Source of the DNA: Archangiaceae bacterium | Lineage (GTDB): Bacteria > Myxococcota > Myxococcia > Myxococcales > Myxococcaceae | Assembly: GCA_016879935.1 (NCBI GenBank) | Contig: JAACJQ010000441.1 | Coordinates: 1-47,646 of the forward strand | DNA length: 47,646 nt | Direction: 5' to 3' | Part shown: positions 31,450 through 39,530 of the stretch, in pieces | Numbering within the stretch: the stretch's first letter is position 1 | Layout of the letters: the number at the start of each line of letters is the position of its first letter | The notes under the pieces: model-generated | Seen by the model: only the letters and a program-made list of their open reading frames with translations | What the model was told of the DNA's origin: nothing | The model's database searches: none | Program-made: the position numbers and the translations under genes

Positions 31450-33971
31450 ACGCCGCTCCACGTCTCGGGAGGCGGGGTCGCCAGGTATGCTTCGCAGCGG
31501 GCGACGTAGCGATCGATCAGCGGATCATCGGCCTCGGCCGCGAGCGTCTTGAACGCCTCGAGCGCCTCCGCGAACTTCCGCTCACGCCACGCCTTCATCG
31601 CCGCTTCATGCTTCTCGAGCCTCGGCCCGAGCTTCTCGCGATCAGCCGCGCGGCCGATCAACTCGAACACCTCGAGCGGCTCGGCGAGCCGGCCCACCTC
31701 GACCCTGTCGACGGTACGGAAGAGAAACCGATCACCGACCTCGTCGACGACCGGCCGGGCCACCAGCACCCGCGAGCCATACCGCTTCGCGATCGCCTCG
31801 AGCCTGAACGAAGTCGCGACCGGCTCGCCCATGACCGTGTAGTTCACGCGGTGCAGCGTCCCCATTTCTCCGACGACGGTGGGGCCGGTCTCGAGGCCGG
31901 CGCGGAGCACCAGTGAACGCCCACAGGTCTTCTCGAGCTCGGGCCTGCTCTTCTCGAACTTCTCCTGCATCGCGAGCGCGGCTTCGCAGGCGACGGCCAC
32001 TTGATCGGGCAGCGAGACGGGTGCGCCCCAGAACGCCATCAGCCCGTCTCCAAGGTACTTGTCGACGTGGCCGCCCGATTCGATCACCACGTCCGTCATG
32101 TCGTTGAGGTACGTCTGAAGCACCTTCACGACCTCGGCTGGCTCCTTCTCTTGCGCGACGGCGGTGAAGCCCTCGATGTCGGAGAAGTAGACGGTGAGCG
32201 GACGGCGCTCGGGCCGCATCAGCGCGAGGTCTCGCTCGACGCGCGCGAAGACGTCGGCCTTCACGGCGCCACCGAGCGCACGACCGATGAAATCTCGCAG
32301 GCCCTTTTCGATGGTGCGCGCGTACCCCTGTGCCGCCAGAAAGGTGAGGCCGCACGCGAACAGCGGAGCCGCCATGGCGACCCACCGCTGCTCGGCGACG
32401 AACAACTGCCGCGCCGCGAGCGCGTGGAGCGCGGTGACGCCTGCGATGGTGAAGACCCACGCCAGCCAGCCCGGGTTTCGCGCCAGCGTCGACCACACCA
32501 CGGCGAGCACTGCGCCCATGAACGCGAAGGCGATCGTGAGCCAGAAGTCAGAGACCGGCGGCGCGCGGACGATGCCCGTGGAGTGCAGCAACCCGACGAC
32601 CGACTGCGCGAGCACTGCGGCGTGCCCGAGCTCCCCGATGGACGTGGGAACCGTGGCGGCCCCCATCGCGCGCTCATCGGAGAGAATGACGACGCGCCCA
32701 GCGAGATCGTTGTCGTAGTGGCGAACACCGCGCCCAGCCGCGTCGTCTTCTGCGTTCTGCAAGAGCCGCCACGCGGGCACCGTGCGCTTCACCGTGCCTC
32801 GCCCACCGCGGCCTGGCTCCGAGGCGTCCCAGCGCAGCGAGCCGAAGCCATCGGGATCCATGGGCACGTCGAAGCGCCCACCGACGCGCAGCCGCCCCTC
32901 GCGGTATTCGAGCGAGCGTGAGCCGACCAACGCCATGACGGCGAGGAGCGGTGCCGAGGCGAGCGCCCGCGGCGAGCCGTCGATCTCTCCGCCGACCAGC
33001 AGCGGCACCGCCCGAACCCGCTTGTCGGGGTCATCGAGCAGCGTGGCCGCACCAGCCGGGGCGCCCCACAACAACAGCGGAGCCACCGGCGCCTCGATGG
33101 ACCTCGCCCGCACGAGCCTCGTCGGGTCGACCCCTTCGACGGCCACCTCGGCGATGCGCTGCGTGAGCCACGCCTCGTCGACGTCGTGCTCGTCGTCGGA
33201 AGGAACGCGTTGGCGGGTCTGCACCGTCTTCACGTTCAGCGCCTGCGCGAGCTCCTTCGCCTTCGCCTCCGACGCAGCCCCGGCCCAGATCACGGGTTTG
33301 CCGTCTGAGATGAGGTAGGTGACTGGCGCCTTCCGGCTCAAGCCCTCGCGCACCATCGAGAACGCCTCGCGGGTCGTCTCGAACTCTCCCAGCCGCACCA
33401 TCACCGGGGTGAGCGGGCGCTCGCCGGGCCGGCCACGCTCGTTCGAGAAGCTCCAGGTGAGCACGATCTTCCCGTCGCGCGGCTCGAGCAGCGCGGCCAG
33501 CTTCTCGTCATCGGACTGAAGCCGCTCGCCCTTGCAGGGAGCGCAGGTGCGTGGAGAGACGTCGCGAAACGACTGATCGAGGATCACCAGCGCCGCTCCC
33601 TCGTCGAGCACCTGCGCGGCGACCCGGCCCGTCAGCTCGCGCGGCCAGGGCCGCATCGCCCACTCGGGGTGTTCGGTCTCGCGCGCGTTCGCGATCGTCT
33701 CGTCATCGACGCTGACGATCACCACCTCGTCGCTGCGCTGCGACGCTTCTCCCAGCTGTCGGGCGCGCCAGTCGTAGGTCAGCCACTCCACGCGCTCGAG
33801 CAGCAGCCGGAGCTGAACGTGCCAGCGCGGGTCGCCCGTGAAGTCCTGGCGCTCGATGCGGAAGAACGAGGCGCCCCCGAACACCAGCCCGAACACCGCA
33901 GCCCAGAAGAAGGCCACACCGAACTTGCGCACGAAGCGGAGCCCGGCGGACTGAAGAGGGTTCGTAGACAC
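31431..33971 (-). CDS. CHASE2-domain class III adenylate/guanylate cyclase
   Basis: An 846-residue protein from a GTG start. One membrane helix (about 18-38) is followed by a periplasmic CHASE2 sensor (about 55-480, with 'EVVIVSVDDETIA'), three membrane helices (about 500-575), and a class III cyclase domain. Both metal-binding Asp residues are present: Asp598 in 'YFSDIEGFTAV' and Asp642 in 'YLGDGLMAFWGAP'. In the usual GDxVNxxxRLE motif the sequence reads 'GEPVATSFRLE': Glu716 replaces Asp and Ala719 replaces the catalytic Asn, while Arg is kept. Activity or base choice may therefore be altered. A TPR-like C-terminus follows. It diverges from the lipoprotein gene. Confidence 0.92.
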   Translation of the reverse strand: MSTNPLQSAGLRFVRKFGVAFFWAAVFGLVFGGASFFRIERQDFTGDPRWHVQLRLLLERVEWLTYDWRARQLGEASQRSDEVVIVSVDDETIANARETEHPEWAMRPWPRELTGRVAAQVLDEGAALVILDQSFRDVSPRTCAPCKGERLQSDDEKLAALLEPRDGKIVLTWSFSNERGRPGERPLTPVMVRLGEFETTREAFSMVREGLSRKAPVTYLISDGKPVIWAGAASEAKAKELAQALNVKTVQTRQRVPSDDEHDVDEAWLTQRIAEVAVEGVDPTRLVRARSIEAPVAPLLLWGAPAGAATLLDDPDKRVRAVPLLVGGEIDGSPRALASAPLLAVMALVGSRSLEYREGRLRVGGRFDVPMDPDGFGSLRWDASEPGRGGRGTVKRTVPAWRLLQNAEDDAAGRGVRHYDNDLAGRVVILSDERAMGAATVPTSIGELGHAAVLAQSVVGLLHSTGIVRAPPVSDFWLTIAFAFMGAVLAVVWSTLARNPGWLAWVFTIAGVTALHALAARQLFVAEQRWVAMAAPLFACGLTFLAAQGYARTIEKGLRDFIGRALGGAVKADVFARVERDLALMRPERRPLTVYFSDIEGFTAVAQEKEPAEVVKVLQTYLNDMTDVVIESGGHVDKYLGDGLMAFWGAPVSLPDQVAVACEAALAMQEKFEKSRPELEKTCGRSLVLRAGLETGPTVVGEMGTLHRVNYTVMGEPVATSFRLEAIAKRYGSRVLVARPVVDEVGDRFLFRTVDRVEVGRLAEPLEVFELIGRAADREKLGPRLEKHEAAMKAWRERKFAEALEAFKTLAAEADDPLIDRYVARCEAYLATPPPETWSGVYDRDE

Positions 33972-33981
33972 GGCCGCGGGG

Positions 33982-33991
33982 AGACTATGCT
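33982..33991. promoter_or_regulatory. Overlapping divergent -10 elements (bidirectional promoter)
   Basis: The ten bases AGACTATGCT hold two -10 hexamers that share a TA step: TATGCT on plus (33986-33991, ending 6 nt before the ATG at 33998) and TAGTCT on minus (33987 to 33982, ending 10 nt before the GTG at 33971). Both mRNAs would be leaderless or nearly so. Confidence 0.5.
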
Positions 33992-33997
33992 GCCGCC

Positions 33998-34933
33998 ATG
34001 AAGATCGCTCCGAAGATGCTCAAGGTCATCGCGCTCGCCGCGGTGATCACCATGGTCGCGGTTGCGTGCGACCTGCAGAAGACGGCCAACCAGATCAGCG
34101 CGCGCAGCGTGGTGGTCGCGACCCTGCTCGCGACGCCCGGGGTCACCATCAAGCCCGAGGCGATCGCCGGGCTCGACGCGAGCATTCCCAGCTTCGACGC
34201 AGGCGGCATCACCATCGACGGCGGCTTCCCCATCAACCTCGCCGACGCCGGCCTGCCGATTCCTGCGCAGAACGTGGTGCTCGTCTTCTTCGGGCAGCGG
34301 CAGGGCGACAACCTCGACACGCCCCCGATGGGCGTGGGCGGCGCGAAGGTGACGCTGCAGCAGGTCGGAGGTGCTGCGTACACGCTCAACGAACAGGGCA
34401 GCGGCAACTACCTGCTCACGGGCGACGACGCCGGCTTCCGCTACACGAGCAACGCGACGTACCAGTTCAGCGTGGTGTCGGCAGGAGAGACCTACGTCGC
34501 CGAGGTCGCGCAGGTGCCGCCCGAGGAGCGCATTCTCGCCTTCGAGAGCCAGAAGGGCTTCATCGATCAGCCCGCGAACCAGCCGCTCACCTTCGTGCGC
34601 CCCGAGCCCGCGCCGGGCGCTCGCCTGAACCTCGGCTTCGTCAACGTGTTCCCGATCGACGCGACGGGCAAGCAGTCGCCGATGCCGAGCTACACGAACG
34701 TGCCGACGACGCCGCTCCAGTTCCTCAAACTCGTCGCAGACACCGTGGGGCTGCAGACGGAGTACCGCGCGCAGTCGGTGACGATTCCTGCGACTGCGTT
34801 CCCCGAGCCCAACAAGAACTACATCATTCTCTTCCAGTCGGCGAAGACGGGCGGGCCCAAGTCCGACAACCTGTTCTCGGGCTCCGCCATCATCGCGGGC
34901 ACTGCCGCCGTCGGGATCGTGAAGACCCGCTGA
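33998..34933 (+). CDS. Putative lipoprotein of unknown function
   Basis: A 311-residue protein. The N-terminus is a lipoprotein signal: a basic start, a hydrophobic stretch and a lipobox ending in Cys24 ('MVAVAC'). The mature part has beta-rich, Gly/Asp-rich sequence ('GGAKVTLQQVGGAAYTLNEQGSGNYLL'), suggesting a beta-sandwich. I do not recognise a family. The predicted transcript start falls on the A of the ATG. It converges with the secreted-protein gene, with 3 bases between stops. Confidence 0.82.
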   Translation: MKIAPKMLKVIALAAVITMVAVACDLQKTANQISARSVVVATLLATPGVTIKPEAIAGLDASIPSFDAGGITIDGGFPINLADAGLPIPAQNVVLVFFGQRQGDNLDTPPMGVGGAKVTLQQVGGAAYTLNEQGSGNYLLTGDDAGFRYTSNATYQFSVVSAGETYVAEVAQVPPEERILAFESQKGFIDQPANQPLTFVRPEPAPGARLNLGFVNVFPIDATGKQSPMPSYTNVPTTPLQFLKLVADTVGLQTEYRAQSVTIPATAFPEPNKNYIILFQSAKTGGPKSDNLFSGSAIIAGTAAVGIVKTR

Positions 34934-34936
34934 CGA

Positions 34937-35473
34937 TCACTCTGCAGGGGCTGCTTCTTCCTTCTTCTCGATCTTGTCGAACCAGCCCTTGTAGCCAATC
35001 TTGATCGAGTCGTTGGTGAAGTCCTCGCCGCGCTTCTTGTCGACGAGGTACCACTTCCCGTCCTTCTTCCCGACGAGGTACGCCGACTCTTCGCCCTCGG
35101 CGACGCCCTTGTCTTCGACCTGGAAGTTGTCTTCGGTGACCTTCACGATCACGGTCGACTCGGTCGGGCCCTGGCGCGCGTCGCCCACCTTGAAGTCCTT
35201 CAGGTAGTAGTCGACTTTCTCGTGGTACCAGGGCGCCATCGGGTGATCTTCTTTACCCATGCGCTTCTTGCGCTCGGCGATGGAGTCGAGCGTCTTGGGG
35301 TGCAGCAGCTTCTTCGCGTCGGCCCACTTCTTGGCCTTGAGCGCGGTGAGGTACTTCGTGGTGAGCTCCTTCGCGCCCTTCACCTCAGCCGACTGCGCGT
35401 CTGCGGCGGCGGGCTCTTCGGCGAGCGCGAGGGACGACAGCGACAACATGATCGACATCACGAGCTTCTTCAT
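34937..35473 (-). CDS. Small secreted protein, possible NTF2-like/DUF4878-type fold
   Basis: A 178-residue protein with a clear signal peptide ('MKKLVMSIMLSLSSLALAEE', cut near residue 18). The mature protein is Lys/Glu-rich. 'ELTTKYLTALKAKKWADAKKLLHPKTLDSI' followed by strands such as 'STVIVKVTEDNFQVEDKG' and 'GKWYLVDKKRGEDF' looks like the helix-then-sheet order of NTF2-like lipoproteins of the DUF4878 kind. A GAGGTGAAA ribosome site precedes the ATG. Function unknown. Confidence 0.78.
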   Translation of the reverse strand: MKKLVMSIMLSLSSLALAEEPAAADAQSAEVKGAKELTTKYLTALKAKKWADAKKLLHPKTLDSIAERKKRMGKEDHPMAPWYHEKVDYYLKDFKVGDARQGPTESTVIVKVTEDNFQVEDKGVAEGEESAYLVGKKDGKWYLVDKKRGEDFTNDSIKIGYKGWFDKIEKKEEAAPAE

Positions 35474-35585
35474 GGGGTTTCACCTCGAAAAAGAGGACGA
35501 CTCGGCTCCTAGCACGCGGCTGACGGGCGGGAGTCGGGCGAATTCTCCCCGTCGTCATCACGCCCCCATCTGTCCCACCTTTGGG

Positions 35586-35591
35586 TAGTGT
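35586..35591 (+). promoter_or_regulatory. Candidate -10 element TAGTGT for the receiver-DUF4388-J-TPR gene
   Basis: TAGTGT ends 9 nt before the TTG start at 35601, predicting a start near 35598. No ribosome-binding site precedes the TTG, which fits a leaderless start. Confidence 0.42.
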
Positions 35592-35600
35592 GCGCTCACT

Positions 35601-37898
35601 TTGCCTCCTGCTCCCGTCAACGTTCTCATCGTCGACGATGATCGGTCGACCCAGCGCTTCCTCGCCGACGCTCTCACCAAGAAGGGCTTCGTGGTGACCG
35701 TCGAACGCGACGGCGAGTGGGCCGTGAAGACCTTCGAGAAGAAGTCTTTCGATCTCGTGATCCTCGACATCTTGCTGCCGGCGCTCAACGGCTACGAGGT
35801 CGCCAAGCAGCTCAAGGCGATGCCGCGCGGCAAGCGCACGCCCATCGTGATGATCTCGGGCGTCTACAAGAACGCGATTCACCAGCGGGAGGCGGTGCAG
35901 AAGCACGGCGCGGTGGCGTTCCTCGAGAAGCCGATCGATCTCGAGAAGCTGGCGGGCACCATTCGGGAGGCGCTCGGAGACAAGTACCCCAAGCCGCTCG
36001 TCGCGAAGCCGCCTCCGCCGCCCGTCGAAGAAGACGAAGCGACCGGAGAGTTCTACGCCGACGACCTGCAGCGCGAAGAGGCCGAAGAGGTCGAGGTGCA
36101 GGCCAAGCAGGTGCAGACGAGCAAGCCCTCGGGCCCGGTGATCAAGGGCGACTTCGCCCAGGCGCCGTTCGCGAAGGTGCTGGCCGAGCTGTACCGCTGG
36201 CGGGCCACGGGCGCGCTGCTGGCCGGGCGCGCGAAGGTGAAGAAGATCGTCTACCTGCGTGACGGCGTGCCCGAGCTGGTGAAGTCGAACCTGCTCGTCG
36301 AGGCGCTCGGCCGCATTCTCGTGCGCGAGCGCATGATCACCGAGGCCGAGTGCGAAGAGTCGCTCAAGCGCATGAAGGCGACCAAGCGCATGCAGGGCAC
36401 CGTGCTGATCGAGATGGGCTGCATCAGCCCGCACAACCTCTCGTACGCGCTCACCCAGCAGATGCAGGAGAAGCTGTACGACGCCTTCCGTTGGGACGAC
36501 GGCCTCTATCAGTTCAAGCCCGGCGTCACGCAGCCTCCCGAGCCCGTGGGCCTGGGCATGACGACCGCGCAGCTGATCGTCGAGGGCGTTCGCCGCACCT
36601 ACGACGAGAAGCGATTGGCGCGCGTGTTCGGCGACGTCTCGCAGCTCTACGTGCACCCGAGCGACGAGCCGCTCTACGCCCTGCAGGACGCCGGCCTGTC
36701 GGACGAAGAGAAGGAGATCGCGTTGGTGGCCGATGGTCACAAGACCGTCGCCACGCTGCGCGCGCTCAACGTGATGTCGCCGGTGGAGACCGACAAGCTG
36801 ATCTTCGCGCTCACCTGCGCGCAGATGTTGTCGCTGAAGCCGACACCGGCTGCGGGCAAGCCGAAGGTCTCGATCGCGAAGATCGCCGCCGATCTGCACC
36901 CCGAGCCGCCGCCGATGCCGAAGTCGAGCCCGGCGCTGCCGCCGCCGCTCCCACCACCGCTGCCGCCTCCCCTGCCCCAGCGCGCGCCGCCTCCTCCTCC
37001 GAAAGGCGACCTGCTCGACCTGCCGTGGGATCACGCCGAGCTCGCGCGGGCGCCGGCTGCGCCAGATCCCGTTCCGCCGCCGCCTCCTCCCGACACGACG
37101 CCACCGGCCAAGCCGCGCAAGGGCAAGAAAGACGAAGCGCCGCCACCTGCGCCGAAGTCGGGCTCGCTGCTGCCCGAGCTCTCAGAGGTCGTCAGCATGC
37201 CGCGGCTCTCGAACGAAGAGCGCGATCACCGCGAGCGCCTGGCCGCGAAGGTCACCGCGATGCGCAAGCTCGACTACTTCGAGGTGCTGGGCATCAAGCG
37301 CAACGCCAGCCGTGAAGACGTCAAGCGCGCCTACTTCGCGCTCGCGAAGGAATACCACCCCGACAAACACGCGATGTCGAAGTCGGCCGAGGTCAGGGAG
37401 CTCGCGCAGCAGCTGTACGACTTGATCTCGAGCGCGCACGACACGCTCACCGACCCGACCGAGAAGGAGCGCTACCTCGCGGAGCTCAAGCAGGGCGTCA
37501 AACGCGACATGGGTGACGACGTCGGCAAGATCCTCGCGGCCGAGGGCAAGTTCCAGCGCGGAGAAGAGTTCATGCGCCAGCGCCAGTTCGCCGAAGCGGT
37601 GCAGGCCTTCAAAGAGGCGGTCTCGCTCTACGCCGACGAAGGTGAGTTCTTCGCGTGGCTGGGTTGGGCGCGCTTCCAGATGAACCCGGCCACGGTCGAA
37701 GAGTCGATGGTCGACATCGAGAAGGCGATCACGCTCAACCCGAAGCTCGACAAGAGCTACCTGTTCCTCGGGTACATGCACAAGGCGACCGGCCGCCCCG
37801 ACAAGGCCGAGAAGCAGTTCGAGAAGGCGATTCAGGCGAACCCCGATTGCACCGAGGCCCTGCGCGAGCTGCGGCTGCTTGGGAAGTCGAAGCGCTGA
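35601..37898 (+). CDS. Response regulator fusion: receiver - DUF4388 (PATAN) - J domain - TPR
   Basis: A 765-residue protein from a TTG start; the receiver fold begins at once ('VNVLIVDDD'). The receiver (1-125) has phospho-acceptor Asp56 ('VILDILLP') and the conserved Lys in 'FLEKPIDLE'. A DUF4388/PATAN region spans about 175-420 ('KGDFAQAPFAKVLAELYRWRATGALL'). A long Pro-rich linker follows (430-530). A complete J domain sits near 553-630 with the HPD motif at 586-588, so it should stimulate a DnaK. Two or three TPRs end the protein. The layout is typical of myxobacterial signalling proteins. The patatin gene starts 3 nt downstream. Confidence 0.92.
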   Translation: MPPAPVNVLIVDDDRSTQRFLADALTKKGFVVTVERDGEWAVKTFEKKSFDLVILDILLPALNGYEVAKQLKAMPRGKRTPIVMISGVYKNAIHQREAVQKHGAVAFLEKPIDLEKLAGTIREALGDKYPKPLVAKPPPPPVEEDEATGEFYADDLQREEAEEVEVQAKQVQTSKPSGPVIKGDFAQAPFAKVLAELYRWRATGALLAGRAKVKKIVYLRDGVPELVKSNLLVEALGRILVRERMITEAECEESLKRMKATKRMQGTVLIEMGCISPHNLSYALTQQMQEKLYDAFRWDDGLYQFKPGVTQPPEPVGLGMTTAQLIVEGVRRTYDEKRLARVFGDVSQLYVHPSDEPLYALQDAGLSDEEKEIALVADGHKTVATLRALNVMSPVETDKLIFALTCAQMLSLKPTPAAGKPKVSIAKIAADLHPEPPPMPKSSPALPPPLPPPLPPPLPQRAPPPPPKGDLLDLPWDHAELARAPAAPDPVPPPPPPDTTPPAKPRKGKKDEAPPPAPKSGSLLPELSEVVSMPRLSNEERDHRERLAAKVTAMRKLDYFEVLGIKRNASREDVKRAYFALAKEYHPDKHAMSKSAEVRELAQQLYDLISSAHDTLTDPTEKERYLAELKQGVKRDMGDDVGKILAAEGKFQRGEEFMRQRQFAEAVQAFKEAVSLYADEGEFFAWLGWARFQMNPATVEESMVDIEKAITLNPKLDKSYLFLGYMHKATGRPDKAEKQFEKAIQANPDCTEALRELRLLGKSKR

Positions 37899-37901
37899 GC
37901 C

Positions 37902-39311
37902 ATGCGGTTGCGTGAGCGGTTCGAGATCATCCGCCCGCTCGAGGAGCTCGAGTCGGCGCTGGTACGCGGCGCGCTCGAGAACCCCTCGCTCGTCTCTGCA
38001 CACGAAGAGGCGGTGCTGCGAACGGCGCTCTCGCTCGCGCGGCTCTACAAGGTCAACCAGGCCGGGCGCGATCTCGGCGTGGGCGCGGCGCTGACGCCAT
38101 TTCGTGAGGAGCTGTCGCGACGGCTCACCCCGGTGCTGTTGCCGAAGAGCGGCAAGATTCAGCGCGCCGAGCTGCTGCCGCACCTGCGCGATCTGAAGGA
38201 GCGCACGCTCAACACCCGCGACTCCCTGGTGCAGCGCTTCAAGGGGCGCCTGTCGGCCGACGCGGTCGATCACGAGATTCGCAACAAGTCGCTGGTGCTG
38301 GTGCTCGGCGGCGGCGGCGGCACGGCGTACGTGTACCTGGGCGTGATGGCGTTGCTCGACGAGTACGGGCTCTCGCCGAAGCTGCTGTCGGGCACCTCGA
38401 TGGGCGCGATCCTCGGGCTGTTCCGGTCGCGCATGCGGCGCTTCGAGCAGGACGAGGTCGTCAACATCGTGCGCACGCTCTCGTGGCGGCGGCTCTTTCG
38501 CGCGGTGTCGACCGAGAACAAGTACGGCGTGCCGGCGGCGCTGCGACTGTTCCTTCGCTCGGGCATCGGCCGCTGGTTCGGCGTCGACACGCGCGGCGGC
38601 GAGGCGCTCACGCTCGCGCAGCTGCCGATCAAGACCCTCATCACCGTCTCGGGCATTCGCACGGGGAAGCTGCCCCACCCGCTCGAGTTCTACGAGCGCC
38701 TGACGGCCGCGTCTCCAAAGCGCCTGCTCAACCCGCTCGTGCTGCCACAGTGGATCGCCGCGCTCTGGGAGTTCGCGACGCACCCCGAGATTCTCACCCG
38801 CATCACGCTCGGCGCCGACGAAGGCACCGAGTCGTTCGATGCGGTCGACGCCGCCGGCTTCTCGAGCGCCCTGCCCGGCATCATTCACTACGACGTGCTG
38901 CGCGCCGACCCGCGCATGCACTCGATGCTCGGAGACATGTTCGCCAGTCGGCACATCTTCCGCCTCGTCGATGGCGGGCTCGTCGACAACGTACCGTCGA
39001 AGGCCGCGTGGCGAGCGGTGCACAAAGGCGAGATCGGCACCCGCAACGCGTTCATCTTCGCGCTCAACGGCTTCGCGACGAAGCTGTCGACCCCGCTGTG
39101 GATTCCGCTCCAGCGCATCGCCGAGCTCAACGTCGCGCGCTCGCGACCGTGGGCGCACCTCACGCACGACTTCAAGCGCACGCTCAACGCGCTGTCGGTG
39201 GTGCCGCGGGTCGACGAGCTGCTCGACGCGATTCAGTGGGGCCGCGCGCAGGTGGCTCCGCAGCTTCCGTTCATCACGCGAATGCTCGCGCCGCTGCCGA
39301 GACTGGGCTGA
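37902..39311 (+). CDS. Patatin-like phospholipase
   Basis: A 469-residue serine hydrolase. The oxyanion-hole stretch 'VLGGGGGTAYVYLGV' precedes the nucleophile Ser166 in 'GTSMG', and the dyad is completed by Asp357 in 'LVDGGLVDN'. Residues 1-120 form a helical N-terminal domain. There is no signal peptide, so it acts inside the cell or is exported by another route. Patatins cleave acyl chains from phospholipids. It is in an operon with the receiver-J protein and the small membrane protein 12 nt downstream. Confidence 0.92.
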   Translation: MRLRERFEIIRPLEELESALVRGALENPSLVSAHEEAVLRTALSLARLYKVNQAGRDLGVGAALTPFREELSRRLTPVLLPKSGKIQRAELLPHLRDLKERTLNTRDSLVQRFKGRLSADAVDHEIRNKSLVLVLGGGGGTAYVYLGVMALLDEYGLSPKLLSGTSMGAILGLFRSRMRRFEQDEVVNIVRTLSWRRLFRAVSTENKYGVPAALRLFLRSGIGRWFGVDTRGGEALTLAQLPIKTLITVSGIRTGKLPHPLEFYERLTAASPKRLLNPLVLPQWIAALWEFATHPEILTRITLGADEGTESFDAVDAAGFSSALPGIIHYDVLRADPRMHSMLGDMFASRHIFRLVDGGLVDNVPSKAAWRAVHKGEIGTRNAFIFALNGFATKLSTPLWIPLQRIAELNVARSRPWAHLTHDFKRTLNALSVVPRVDELLDAIQWGRAQVAPQLPFITRMLAPLPRLG

Positions 39312-39323
39312 AGGAGGCGCGCC

Positions 39324-39530
39324 ATGCCGACCGCGTCGATCGTTCTGGGGATTCTCGCCGTGATCTTCGCGACGATCGCGGCGCTCTGCGGGTACGTGTG
39401 GTGGCGGGTCGTGACCAGCCCTGGTGACGACAACCCGCTCGGAGGCCTGGCGATGCTCGTCGCGATGATCGCCGGCGGGCTGGCGTTCGGGTTCGCGTTG
39501 ATCGCGATGCTGCTCGCGCGACGCGGGTGA
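39324..39530 (+). CDS. Small two-helix membrane protein
   Basis: A 68-residue protein with two membrane helices (about 6-28 and 42-64) and a short polar loop ('SPGDDNPLGG'). It is preceded by AAGGAGG at a normal distance from the ATG, which supports translation. No family is recognised. Its TGA directly abuts the stop of the opposing kinase gene (TGATCA at 39528-39533). Confidence 0.72.
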   Translation: MPTASIVLGILAVIFATIAALCGYVWWRVVTSPGDDNPLGGLAMLVAMIAGGLAFGFALIAMLLARRG

